Assembly (NCBI GenBank): GCA_020205615.1
Contig: CM035170.1
Span: 33,294,123-33,358,122 of the forward strand
Direction of reading: 5' to 3'
From: Panax quinquefolius
Lineage: Eukaryota > Streptophyta > Magnoliopsida > Apiales > Araliaceae
Length of the DNA: 64,000 nucleotides
Shown here: positions 11,764 to 22,988 of the stretch, piece after piece
How the letters are laid out: every line of letters begins with the position of its first letter
Numbering within the stretch: position 1 is the first letter of the stretch
The notes under the pieces: generated by a model
Databases searched by the model: none
The model's input: the letters and a program-made list of their open reading frames with translations, nothing else
What the model was told of the DNA's origin: nothing
Translations under genes and position numbers: made by a program

Positions 11764-13646
11764 GATGCCCCTCTTTATCATATTCATGCAATGCAATGCA
11801 TGGGTAGGATAAAGAATCCTAGACACTTGAAATGCAATATGATACAAATGTATGATGCATATGTGTGGGGTTGTTGCCCAAACATGCTGGGGATGATTGC
11901 CGGCTCCTTATAGCTTCTACCAAGGATTGGAAACTATGACCAGATTGGATGTGTGATCCAAATCTGTTAGGATGTTGACGTTGGGGTTGTCACCAAAGTC
12001 CTTAATCCTTGATACAGACTTGATTCTAAAGAGGTTCCTCTTATATGTAAGAGATCTGTGGGGATACAACTTTGTCTGTTTGAGGATGTGTATAACATAT
12101 TCCATCATCTACTCTCCTCGACGATGCTAACCTTTCTTGGTTTGTATCGCTAGGATATGTCAAGATTCTGTTGGATTTATGCCAACAGCATATGCTGTTA
12201 GGGTTTCCTGACCTTCGTTGATGTGTACTTCACCGATGTGTGAATGAACGGATGAAAACCCTGTGGGGTAGACTGTCAAGGCTGCTTGACCTTCACTGAC
12301 GTGTGAATCAATAGTTGATATGTGTTGTAACCCCCGCCGGGGATCCCCTGGGGAATATGAATACCAAAGTATGAAATCACCGAATAGTTTTCGATGGCTT
12401 GATGGGTTTACTTGCCATCGGCTAAAACGACATCAAGGTTGCTTGACCTTTATTGATATGTGCACCAATGGACGACAATGCATTGTAACCCCCGTCGGGG
12501 TATTTCTTGAGAATACGTGACTCCCCTACCGAGGAATGCGTTGTAACCCCCGCCGGGGTCCGTGTTGTAACCCCTGCCGAGGTTCTGATTTAGAATTAGG
12601 GTGACGACCTTGAATTGGCGGCATTGGACTTGCGCAAAGTATTGCCGAGCGTGACTTGTAACATTTGATATCATTGGTATAGTGTACCCTGTGCTTGGGC
12701 GAATACCAATGAGTGATGTGTAGACCCGAGGTTCAATCTGAGAAGACCAGGATTTGTAAGCCATTCTGCTCAATTGCGTAGTTTTTTTATTCCTAATTTG
12801 ACCTCTTCAGTCTGAGAGAATTCCTTTTCAAATAAAACTGGACCGAGTCGGAGGGGTCCGACCCACATAGGGGTGCCGCAGGTACACCTGCTTCAGCCGC
12901 AGATGGACCCGCGCCTAACCGTGGATATTAAAGTCCTGTAGGTTTCTTTCATAAGTCATTTTTGAGTTGCGTCGCGAAGGAAATCCGAGAGCTCTTCTTC
13001 AGATCTGCTGAGTTCGGGTGACTTTCTGCAAATTCTGTCATTGTACAAGTGTTCTACACTATCCTGGTAACGTATGCATGTATTTGTTTCTAGTTTTTAT
13101 CCGTTTGAAAATGACTTATCACATGAAATGCATCTAAACACATAGTAGTGATTATGTATGCTCAAATGACTTGATAAAAAATATTCAACATAGTAAATGT
13201 TAGTATTAAACCATGCTGAACATAATGATGTGAAAAAATTTGACTTTTGAGATAGTCAAATTGGCACCTTTTTCTGCTATTTTTTACCCTATTTAAGGGC
13301 AAATGAGCAAAAGGTAAAAAGGCAAAGTACTCATGGTATTGAGGTTAACCTTGGGAATTAATGGTTTTGATTTTTTTATGCATATATTCTGTATATGACT
13401 TTGGGCAGGTGTGCTACTGAATGGCCACCTAGTCATGCTTATGTGCATGTGGATAGTCCTATTTACAAAGGGGACTATGGCAAAACAATTTCAAAATGTA
13501 GGCATTTAATTAGTCATGCATTTTTAACTTTGTATGTTAAGGTAATGCATGCATGCATGTAGTCATAGAATGCATTTTGAAAAGCTCCAAGTCAGAAAAT
13601 ACCACACCCTTTCTGAGGTGATTTGGAGACTTGTTGTCCAGATATT
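11764..13646 (-). other. Tat 3' untranslated region with polypurine tract
   Basis: The polypurine tract (plus strand GATGCCCCTCTTT, 11764-11776) abuts the LTR, as expected for the minus-strand element. Beyond it is non-coding repetitive DNA. A GTAACCCCCGCCGGGG motif occurs near 12328, 12484, 12543 and 12566, and a degenerate unit (CTTGACCTTC-TTGA-TGTG) recurs at 12210-12460. The same blocks are present at 55219-55937 in the older Tat fragment. No sense gene could be supported. Confidence 0.8.
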
Positions 13647-14438
13647 ATGGATCCGGATTAGCCGAGTAGTTCTCATAGGACCACTTCTAGTGTACGGAGG
13701 AGGGCTTCTGAAGTGCCTCGACCCCGTTCTGTTGGACAACCTCGTCGGTTGGTGGAGGCGGTGATACGTCCAGTCCGGGCTGATGTGCCGGACGTTGAGG
13801 ATGAGGAGGAGGATATTCCGGTTGCGGACCTCGCTCCTGCTGCACATGTTCCCCGTAGGGAGCTCCCGAGTATTCAGGTGGCAAACCCAGAGCTTCTGGG
13901 TGATTTGAGCAGACATCCCTCGATGTAATTGCACGCCAACGAGGTATGACGTTAGATCTTGATCTTCCTTCTTTCCAATTGATGAGGAGTAAAGGATTTT
14001 GATGTTGATCTCTATTTCATGTAGGTTCCCGACTTTACACAGCCTCGAGGGAACTGGTTTAGCATACACTCCATGTACCAGGCTCTTCATCCTGACTATA
14101 GAGCGATTGTGCATGACTGAGGATTTGGAGCATTTTTTTCCATCCTTCCTCGTCGTTGTCCCTGGGGTTATCTCAGGGCATTGGCTGAGCGATGGTTTCA
14201 TCAGACTCAGTCACTCCATTTGTTGGACTGTGAGGTGACGATGATGCCGATGGATTGGCGGTTTATCATAGGTATGGAGTTTGGAGGGGCACCAGTGCCT
14301 TGTATGGCGAATATTACCCCTACTACCGTCAGATCCTTGCTAGGAGTTCCGGTGGAGGCGTTCAAGGGCAGGACCGTCTGTACGGCTCCTTTAAGCGTGG
14401 ACGCTATGAGTGGGCTTGTTAGCTCGCATATACCCTAA
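13647..14438 (+). pseudogene. Antisense Plant-Mobile-Domain-like gene with one intron
   Basis: Runs opposite to gag-pol between integrase and the 3' LTR. A start codon at 13647 opens a frame whose first exon is basic, then acidic (DEEEDIP near codons 45-55), and ends with LHANE at 13943. A GT...AG intron of 81 bp (13944-14024) keeps the frame. Exon 2 begins VPDFTQPRGNWFS and continues with RCPWGYLRALAERWFHQTQ, LHLLDCEVTMMPMDW and GMEFGGAPVP. This is the order seen in plant mobile domain proteins: the W-containing helix, then the 'T-H-x-F-H-L...E-x-T-x-T' type core. Three in-frame stops (TAG 13659, TAA 13926, TGA 14118) are each one C-to-T change from CAG, CAA or CGA. The frame closes with TAA at 14436-14438, shorter than typical family members, so the 3' end may be lost or lie past another intron. 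Known: extra ORFs, some antisense, occur in Tat elements. The family call is from motif memory. Confidence 0.68.
13944..14024 (+). other. Predicted intron in the antisense gene
   Basis: Donor CGAG|GTATGA, pyrimidine-rich stretch (TTCCTTCTTTCC), acceptor TTTCATGTAG|GTT. The 81-bp length is normal for plants, and both exons lie in one frame (phase 0). Splicing joins the conserved-looking LHANE to VPDF. Confidence 0.7.
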
Positions 14439-15594
14439 CTTGTAGATGGGGTTGCATTTTCTTGCACAGACTAGTATAGCCATTTTATCATGTACAGTTT
14501 ACATTGTGTATATCAAACATCATTATATATACCAGGTAAATATATTTTTGATCACTTCCCTTTTAGATATGTCTGTTGCTTGCTTGATATTTTCCTGCTT
14601 CTTCAGGGCTTGTGATCTTGATGTATTCTGAATTCCTCCTTGATGGATGGACATTGAGTTGTCTCTGGATAATTTAGAATGGATCATTGATCTGGGTGTA
14701 TCCCTACCATCTTTGGTGTCTTAGGACTAGTTTCTATATGGAAATATGGAGAGGAGTGTGGCCTTCCTCTTTGAGATTGATCGCACCATAGATGGATGCC
14801 AGTACTTCTATATGGGAGAAGCCTAGTTAATTCCATCTTTTATGTATTGGTGTTGCTCTTTGAGGCACAACCATAGCTTAGATGGTCGCCGAATCTCCTA
14901 TTTGGGAGGAGTTCAGGTAATTCCATCCCTTTAGTCTGAAGCCAAATGAAATGTGGTGGATTGAATGATGATCCCAATATCAGTTAACAAGTGTTTGTGT
15001 TTTGGTAGGGGGTGAGACCGAACCATAAATGGCTGCCTACGTACTCCTATTAAAGAGGAGATCAGGTCTGCGTAGTTCGAATCATGGTGTAAGAGGTTCA
15101 ACGCTGTATGTGGCAGGAATGGTATAGGAATTTTTTTTGTTGTTTTTGTTTTTGTAAGGGGAAGGGGGTAGAAATGTTTTTGTTGTTTTTGTTTTATCGC
15201 AACTGGGCCATGTAAAATGGTTGCCTACGTACTTCTATTAAAAGAGGAGATCAGGTCAACGTAGTTCGCCCCTCAGGACGAGTTGAAAAGCGCGATCCCA
15301 TGTGCAGGTCAGACTGCAGGGAAGAGAAAGTTTGATCCTAGGTTGAGGATAAACTGCAGGTGTGAAAAGTTTGATCCCATGTTTGGGGGTAACAAACTGT
15401 AAGCGCGAAAGGTTCAATCCCTAGTGGGATGACCGAAGTCGTAGGAACGCAGTGAAACCAGGCTGCTGGCTTAAAAGGTATGTTTCCCTGAGGGGCAAAG
15501 TGTGGAAGAGAGTTGTATGTGGTAAAGGGTTAAAGAACCGAAATGACTGGTGATATGATGATCCAACACCAAGATGTTTGCTTGATGGTCACTT
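14439..15594. repeat. Tat non-coding spacer with repeated hairpin modules
   Basis: Four diverged copies of a roughly 60-bp module (about 14777-14840, 14868-14933, 15021-15087, 15200-15275). Each has an 'ACCATAxATGGxTGCC' lead-in and a nested inverted repeat. The two best, 15037-15075 and 15225-15264, have outer arms CTACG/CGTAG and inner arms CTCCT/AGGAG around TATTAAA. At 15280-15430 a 'GTTTGATCCxxxGTxxGGGGxTAA' unit repeats at about 50-bp steps. No coding frame was supported on either strand. Confidence 0.75.
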
Positions 15595-16718
15595 CAGACA
15601 TAGTATCATTTCACGGTGTCCGAGTTGATGAGTTGTGGAAATTCATCGCCTTCCATTTCTTGCAATTTGAGAGCACCTCATGTTAATACTTCCTTGACAA
15701 TAAACGGGGCTTCCCAGTTAGGAGCGAATTTTCCATTAGATTGATCTTGGTTGTCAATGATCTTCTTGAAAACCAAGTCATGTTATTTAAACTGCCGTAG
15801 CCGGACTTTTCTGTTGTAGGATCTGGTGATCCTTTGTTATTATAACTGACCGTGGAAGATAGTCGCAATTCTCCTTTCGTCTATTAGAGACAATTGGTGA
15901 AACCTATCTTGTACCCATTGGTCCTCATCTAGCTGAGCATCTATCAACACTCTAAGGGATTCCATTTCAACTTCTATGGGGAGTACTGCTTCCATCCCAT
16001 AGGTTAATGCGTAGGGGGTTGCCCCAATGGAAGTGCGTATTGAGGTTCTGTAGGCTAACAGAGTAAGAGGCAATAAGTCAGGCCATCCTTTGTGATTGGC
16101 GGACATCTTTTACATAATCTTCTTGATATTTTTGTTAGCCGCTTCAACAAAGACATTCATTCATCATCTTTGGACTAGAGAGATGCCGGAGTTAAGATGT
16201 TTGATGTGGAATTTACTGTATAACTCCTCCATCATTTTGTTGTTGAGGTTCTTAGCATTATCTGACACAATTACCTCTGGTTGTCCGTATCGACAAATGA
16301 CATTGTTTTTGATGAAAGCAATGATGACTTCTTTGGTAACCTTGGGGAAGGAGGTTGCTTCTACCCACTTGGTGAAGTAGTCGATCATGGTGAAAATAAA
16401 GCGATGTCCATTACTGGCTTTAGGCTCAATGAGTCCGATAACGTCCATTCCCCACATTGAGAAGGGCCAGGGCGAACTCATATTGTGGAGTTCCCGTGGA
16501 GGGGCGTGGATAGCATTCCCATGAATTTGGCACTGATAACATCTCCTGACATGGTCATCACAATCAGCTTTGAGAGAGAGCCAGTAATGTCCTGTTATGA
16601 GGATTTTCTTAACAAGGAGGGGACCACTCATGTGTGGGCCATAGACTCCACCATGGACCTCATCCACGAGTTTTTGAGCTTGGTCTTGGTCCAGAAATCT
16701 GAGGAGACCTAGTCCTGC
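15595..16718 (-). pseudogene. Integrase of the Tat element (5'-truncated)
   Basis: One minus-strand frame covers the integrase: an HHCC zinc finger (EVHGGVYGPH ... CDDHVRRCYQCQ), a DDE core with the first Asp in MWGMDVIG, the second in VIVSDNAKN and the Glu in VEAANKN, and a C-terminal domain with KFAPNWEAPFIVKEV before a TGA at 15595-15597. The catalytic triad is present. In-frame stops occur at 16161-16166 (two TGA), 16107-16109, 15837-15842, and further in the C-terminal part, so it is dead. The N-terminal side is cut at 16718 by a Ty1/copia LTR. The first 20 codons of the long open frame reaching 16778 are copia LTR sequence, not integrase. Confidence 0.9.
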
Positions 16719-17433
16719 TGAAAGTAGTATGTACACAAGCCAATCATGTTTGATGATAAAGCATATACTTTGTAACAATCGTATTCATTTAATAATAAAA
16801 ATTATTAATTCATTAAAGGCATTTAATTATCTACATGATGCTGTTTTACAATATGAGATAAACCCATAGTTTTAAGCAATGCTTTTAGAATAATGATGAT
16901 GATCATTCTAATGAGATCTAAATTCTTAGAAAGCTTAAAGTACTTAACTTGAACTAAGGATGTGATCATATTCATGGTGGGTCTAAATTAAAACTAGAGG
17001 GCTTAACAGACTCAAGTTTTTTAGACAGACCAAGACGACAGGAAATCCACTTTAAGGTAAAATGTTACCTTGAGCGGTGGTGCGATGAAATCGGAAAGGT
17101 TCCAAACAAAGAAAGAGTTGTTGGTTTAGTGATAAAGACAAAGTATATAGCTATAAATAAATAAAGTCGCAAGTTGATTGTTTGGATGAAAAGTTCATTC
17201 TGTAACTAGGAATAGTTCCTAAGTCTCATCTTGGATCCAAACATGTTTTGTGGCACTTTCATTTGATTATAAGAATCAATGAAAGATGGGAAATCACTAT
17301 AGAGATAGTGGACTCTCAAGAACAACATTACATATCCATATCTTTTGAAGCTTATCCAACAGCAGGATAATCGTCACTTAGAGAAGAAGAGTATGAGATA
17401 CCATGGCGATTGGCTTTAGTGCAAGTGGGAGAT
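16719..17433 (+). mobile_element. First copia unit: LTR start fused to the pol 3' end
   Basis: 16719-16939 matches the first 220 bp of the LTR at 17434. 16934-17433 matches the interior end at 24311-24803. The two parents share CTTAAA exactly at the join (16934-16939), a signature of microhomology-mediated deletion. The pol remnant encodes pieces of the copia RNase H tail, with several stops. Confidence 0.88.
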
Positions 17434-19312
17434 TGAAAGTAGTATGCACATAAGCCAATCATGTTTGATGATAAAGCATATAATTTGTAACAATCTTATT
17501 CATTTATTAGTAAAAAGTATTAATTAATTAAAGGCATTTAATTATCTACATGATGCTGTTTTACAATATGTGATAAACCCAAAGTTTTAAGCAATGCTTT
17601 TAGAATAATGATGATGATCATTCTAATGAGATCTAAATTCTTAGAAAGCTTAAAACTAAAATAGTTCCCAATCGTTGGATTACTAAATTGGGGATTAGTG
17701 AATTCGGATAGATTGGTACATACGTTGCTTGCTCATTATATGAGGATGATTGATCTCATGATCATTTGTGTGGAGACACTAAAGCAAGTATATAGGTGCT
17801 TATTAGAGAATAAGTTCACTGAACGTGGCTCGCTAAGGAATACCTAATGGAGTTTTACTTACTGTCAATAGGAGAATTCTGTAGTGATAGTAGTACAAGT
17901 GATCCTTGGACATGAGATCATCATAGTATCTTGTGTATGATGAGTTATACTTTGACTTATTCCTTAAGACCCTTAGGGTATATCAAAGGGTATGCTTGGG
18001 TATAATAAGTTATACATGGAGATAATGTATGATCAATAAAGAATCTACCACTTCTAGTAAAAGAAGAGAAATGTCTATGTGATTCGATAAATGACAACCC
18101 ATTAGTCCTGGCCATGATGAATGAAATTAGAAAGGAGTTTCTAATTTGCATTATTTGAGTTGTGCATTTAAGAGTCGAAATACATATAATTAAATAAAAT
18201 AAAACTTGATGATAATTCCATGTCTTATATTTAATTGGGACATTGCATGGTGGAAAGATTAAATTGTACGGTAACTATTTACTCAAAGGTTCTTTTATGA
18301 TTAATGTTGAAATCTATATTATCCGGAAAGTCGATTGATCGCTAGGAGGCTTATCCCTATTGTAGAATAAATATTATTTATTTAAATAAATTAATTGTTT
18401 AATTTATTTATTTAAATAAGATTAGAATTGTTCTAATTGATTTATTCACAACCGGTTAAATATGGAGAACCTAAAGGGGTCAAACCATAAAAGGAAGAAT
18501 AATTATTTAAGAAGTAAATGGCATAATCGTAATAATAGGTTAAGTATATTTAATTTAATCTATGGTGATAGAATAAATTAAATAGCTTAATATTTATTAT
18601 TTAATAATTTGGAAATATTAAATATAAATTAATAAGAGGAGTCTTATTATTATTATTACAATTATTATTATTATTTAATTCCTAAAGGTGTTTGGGAATT
18701 AATTAATAAAAGTACTCTCATATATTCCTAATAAGATTAGGAGGTTAAATTAATTAAAAGAGTTTAATTAATTATCCCTAATAAGATTAGGGAGCATAAT
18801 TAATTAAAAGAATTTAATTAATAAAATAAAACCCAATTCTTTAATTGTTAAGGAAGGTTGCTCACATCTATAAATAAGAGGAGTCTTATTATGGGTGAAG
18901 TGGTTGTTGACTTTTACAACATACGTGATTCAAATTGTTGGGAGAGTACGCTCTTTTCTATGAGAGATAGAAAAAGTAGGGTTTTGCCAAATACCCATCT
19001 TCTTGAATTTTTCTTCTTCCTTGGTGGATCACCTCTAGAGGCCAAACACTTGGGTGGCTAACGTTGATCAAAGGAAGGAACCAAACCCGGTGGATTCAAG
19101 TTGAACGTGAAAAGGATTGGAGGTGAACTTGTACCTGAGGAAGCTCGGATCTTCAAGGGTATGATTCTTGTTCTTTCTTTTTCGTTTAATTAATAATTGT
19201 GCATAAAAGGTGATCCGGGTATATGGTTTGTAAAATTTTAAAACTCTGATTTTTACATGTTTCCGCTTATTTGTGCAATTTGATTGCGTTCATGAATATT
19301 AAAAACCTAACA
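17434..19312 (+). repeat. Central LTR of the copia array
   Basis: 1879-bp LTR starting TGAAAGTAGTATGCAC and ending AAAACCTAACA. It is followed after one base by the primer-binding site. The partner at 24804-26644 is highly similar, with small indels. A 60-70-codon frame near 18858 is conserved in both LTRs only because the LTRs are. Confidence 0.9.
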
Positions 19313-19313
19313 G

Positions 19314-19326
19314 TGGCATCGGAGCC
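19314..19326 (+). other. Primer-binding site, tRNA-iMet type (diverged)
   Basis: TGGCATCGGAGCC differs at two positions from TGGTATCAGAGCC, the standard plant initiator-Met site. It lies one base past the LTR end, as usual for copia. Confidence 0.8.
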
Positions 19327-21820
19327 AAACCTTTATGCAAATTATTAATTATTTTAATTTGATATGTATATTGATATGTGTTTAGAATAATTTAATTGGG
19401 CATAATTTTGTTGTATAAAATTTATTTTTTAAAAAAATGCGAAAAACATATTTTTTTTCTTCTTCGCTGCTGATTTGTGTGGGTAGGCGTGGTTGGTATG
19501 TTTTTCCTGAAACATGATTTCTACTTAAAAAGGTTACAGGATTCGACAGGAGCATGTCATGTGGTTATTATGTAATCATGAATCTAGAAAGGTTATTATG
19601 AATCTTTATATGCAGATGATTACTTTAGTAACTTAAGTAATATATGATATTACTTAATTTAACATTACATATATGATATATTATGATTATATATACTAAC
19701 AGGAGGTTCCCACGTGATGGTACTAATCATGGTACGAAATTACGGTAAAACTTTATATGGTAATCTCGGTAATGTATATATAATATAATATATTATTCCT
19801 ATTTATTTTATAATTAAAATAAAAATTTTATTTTAATCTTAAAATAAAAGTTTATTTTATTTTAAAATAAAAAGTTTATTTTAATTTTAAAATTGAAATT
19901 TCATGCTAACTAATTAGAGTTGGAATTGGATTCCATGATAACTAATTGGAGTTGAAATTGGATTCTATGTTTCCTTAAATAAAGGAGTTTATTTAGATAT
20001 GAAATAAGATTTCATATTATTCAAAATAAAAGAGTTTATTAGTGAATAGGAAAAGAATCTTAATTTCCTTAAATAAAGAAGTTTATTTAGATATGAAATA
20101 AGATTTCATATTATTCAAAATGAAAGAGTTTATTTGTGAATAGGAAAGTGAATCCATCATTCCATAAATAAAGATGTTTATTTAGATATGAAATAAGATT
20201 TCATATTATTCAAAATAAATGAGTTTATTTGTGAATAGGAAAGAAAATCCGTGTTTCCTTTAATAAAGTTTTTTTTACATGGAATTGGATTCCATAATTA
20301 ATTAAAATAAAGGAGTTTATTTTGATTAAAGATTTTGATTAAAATAAAATAGTTTATTTTATTCAAAATTAGATAAATTAAAATAAAATAGTTTTATTTT
20401 AATTTAATTTGGATTAAAATAAAGGAGTTTATTTTGATTCAAAATTAGATTTTATACTAACTAAATTTGCCCATTAAATGATATCAATATATATTTTGAA
20501 TGTTTATTATTCATGAGATAAATGTTATTTATTGATGCATATAGTGATATGTATGATAATAAATGGGATTGATTATGGACTATTGACCAATATGATTGGA
20601 TTTTATTTTGGTTGGATGCATGAATGTATGAGTTTTATTAAATGGGGTCTGCGTACCTCGTCTTCTCTAATTTTTTCTTAATGTAAATTCTAACTCCCTC
20701 CTATGTATTTCCCTCGATCACGATCAAGGTTTCTATTTATTTTAAATAGTTTTGTAATAGGAATAGTTAGAATTATTTTGAAGAATTGGAGATCAAGGAG
20801 CAAGGAGCGCTTGAAGACCCATTTGTAATGGAGCCCGGGTTTAAATGTAATAGTTATATTTAAATATTAATTCTTGCAACCCTAGGGTTTGACCTTTTGG
20901 TTCACTTGGTGGCTCTAGTGAACCAAACTAGAATAAAAGTCCATAATCAATCCGGGTAGAATATAGTATTCTATATATGCATGCTTATATAATATATATT
21001 ATATATTATGCAAACATGCTTCGCATGTTAATTAATATGACGCGTATTTTATATATATATATGTATGCGTGCTAAACAAGATGAGACAAATTAATAACAA
21101 GTCCCTCAAATTTGTTATATTAAGTCCTAAGCGTTCAAAGATATTTGGAATATCGAACGTCGCCTTCTAGCATGATAAAATTAATAGAGTATTAAATATT
21201 TAATATGAATTTATTGTGTCACCACAAGGCAATGATTAAGTATTTAAGATGTTAATTTATCACATTTGATGCTTATAAAGAAAATTGAACAGTATTGTTT
21301 TGTTGTGTCACCACAAGAACGATATTTTTCTTTTTTGAATATATGGAGTTCTAGGTTGGACTTAACTTAGATCATTTTAGTTCGGATGTGCACACACTTG
21401 ACCATTATGATCTAAGAGGCAAAATACAAGGAGTTGCATAGTTGATGTAATTGACAAGAGTTGTCTACCTATTTATTTATATATAGTTTGTTGTGTCACC
21501 ACAAGGCTATATACATTTGAAATGGGATCCTTATTCTGACTAGCAAATCTTTAATTAGATTTTGCCGAACTATATAAGTGAGGGTAATATAGTTTGAAGA
21601 AAATAGTGGGAGATACCAATTTAAAACAAGACCTAATTTATTTTGGTAATTAATAAAAGAATGTATGCTAAAATGTTATTAATTACAAATTCATTTACAG
21701 AATTTTACAATTTCTAAATTACTAACACTGCGAAGCATATTAGATATTATTTAATCGGACTGTATTAAATTGATTGGTTAAGGAAATTGAGAATAGTTCT
21801 CACGGCTGAAAAGCTATCTT
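19327..21820 (+). other. Long copia leader with repeats
   Basis: About 2.5 kb of AT-rich, non-coding leader. It holds a roughly 94-bp tandem repeat (three units, about 19970-20255), a 16-bp perfect inverted repeat (20566-20581 with 20938-20953) and three copies of the hairpin TTGTGTCACCACAAG (21214, 21303, 21491). No reading frame was supported. Confidence 0.75.
19970..20255 (+). repeat. Tandem repeat, about 94 bp x 3
   Basis: The landmark TTAGATATGAAATAAGATTT recurs at steps of 94 and 95 bp. Each unit carries a hairpin with 9-bp arms (ATATGAAAT/ATTTCATAT) around AAG. A shorter 'AATAAAGxAGTTTATTT' theme continues to about 20440. Confidence 0.85.
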
Positions 21821-22540
21821 ATCTCCTTAATACGCCTATCTTTGCAATGGTTGCAGACAATGCCTTTGAGGAAGAAATTGCTACTTTTAGAAAGTGACAA
21901 GATGATGCATAGTTGGCTCAATGCATCATGCTCGCATCCATAAGTAACGAGCTTCAGCGTCAGCATGAAACTATGGATGCTCCTACTATATTCCTGCACA
22001 TCAAGTAGTTGATGGTGAGGAAAGTCGGACTGATAGATATCAGATATCTAAGGAGCTCTTCCGATCTAGAATGATCGATGACACTATAGTACATATAAAT
22101 GTCCTTAACATTATCAATTTGATTGATCAATTAGGACAACTGGTTTTGTCATGGATGGAGAGTTGAGCCAATATTTGATCTTGCACTCACTTCCGGACTC
22201 CTTTCACAATTGTTGTGAATTTTTCACATGAACAAGCTAGATATCAGCCTCGTTGATTTGCTTAACATGTTGAAAAATGTTGAGAGTCACTTTTCAACCA
22301 AGAAAGAACAAGTCTTACTGGCAGGGGTCAAAGGATCTTCTAAAAAAGAAGAATGATTCAAAGAAGGTAAACAGAAAGGCGTAAAAAAAGGATAATAAGA
22401 ACAAAACTGATATGGATAGCAAAGGAATTTGCTTCCACTGCAATAAGCCCGGATAATTGGAAAGAAAGCATGAGAAGTATCTTGCAGAGGCTAACCAAAG
22501 AAGCTTAGTGAAGTTTCGGTTACAAATACAAATTTGTTCA
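21821..22540 (+). pseudogene. copia gag relic
   Basis: Broken gag frames on the plus strand. Recognisable pieces are an LxQCIMLASISNELQ-type helix near 21915-21960, a central 'HSLPDSF' motif near 22190, 'LDISLVDLLNMLK' near 22240, and a zinc-knuckle start CFHCNKPG near 22433. The knuckle's next residues are disrupted by a stop and it lacks the normal final Cys. Stops and frameshifts recur about every 50-100 bp. Confidence 0.7.
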
Positions 22541-22988
22541 TGATTTAAAATAAATTTTTCTTTAAGTCAAGCTTCTACTTGGGTATTGGATACCGACTTT
22601 GGTTATCATAAATATAGATTTATGAAAGGACCAAGTAATAGAAAGCTAAAAAATATAAGTAATCCTATGTGCGGGAAATGTAGCAAAGGTTGCCACATTA
22701 GCCATAGAAACTTATAGTTTAGCAATGCCTACGGGCAAATCTATTAAGTCAATAAGGTTTTATTGTATTCCAGTTCTTGTTAGAAACATTATTTCTATTT
22801 TATTGTTGGACAATGAAATCTTTGGTATTATAATTAAGAACAATTGTTGTTCTATTTATAATAATAATATTTTGTATAGAACCGGAATATTACTTAATGG
22901 ATTTAGTATACTTGACTTACGTGAAAAATATATTTTGAAAATTGAACAAACTAGTATAAGAAAAGGTGATGATCATTCAAAGAGTTGA
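22541..22988 (+). pseudogene. copia protease relic
   Basis: A WVLDTDFGYH segment near 22580 corresponds to the copia aspartic protease site (normally WxxDTGC-xxH); here DTG is replaced by DTD. The frame 22725-22988 carries the downstream protease core (YCIPVLVRNIISI, then KNNCCSIY). It ends in the pre-integrase linker. Confidence 0.72.

Noticed and set aside
13563..14201. 212-codon frame on the minus strand
   Set aside because: It is the shadow of the antisense gene on the plus strand; its translation shows no retroelement or host motif, whereas the plus-strand reading shows ordered family motifs and a valid intron.
18858..19061. 67-codon frame conserved at 26233-26436
   Set aside because: Conservation is explained by both copies lying in paired LTRs; no domain is recognised and no coding bias is evident.
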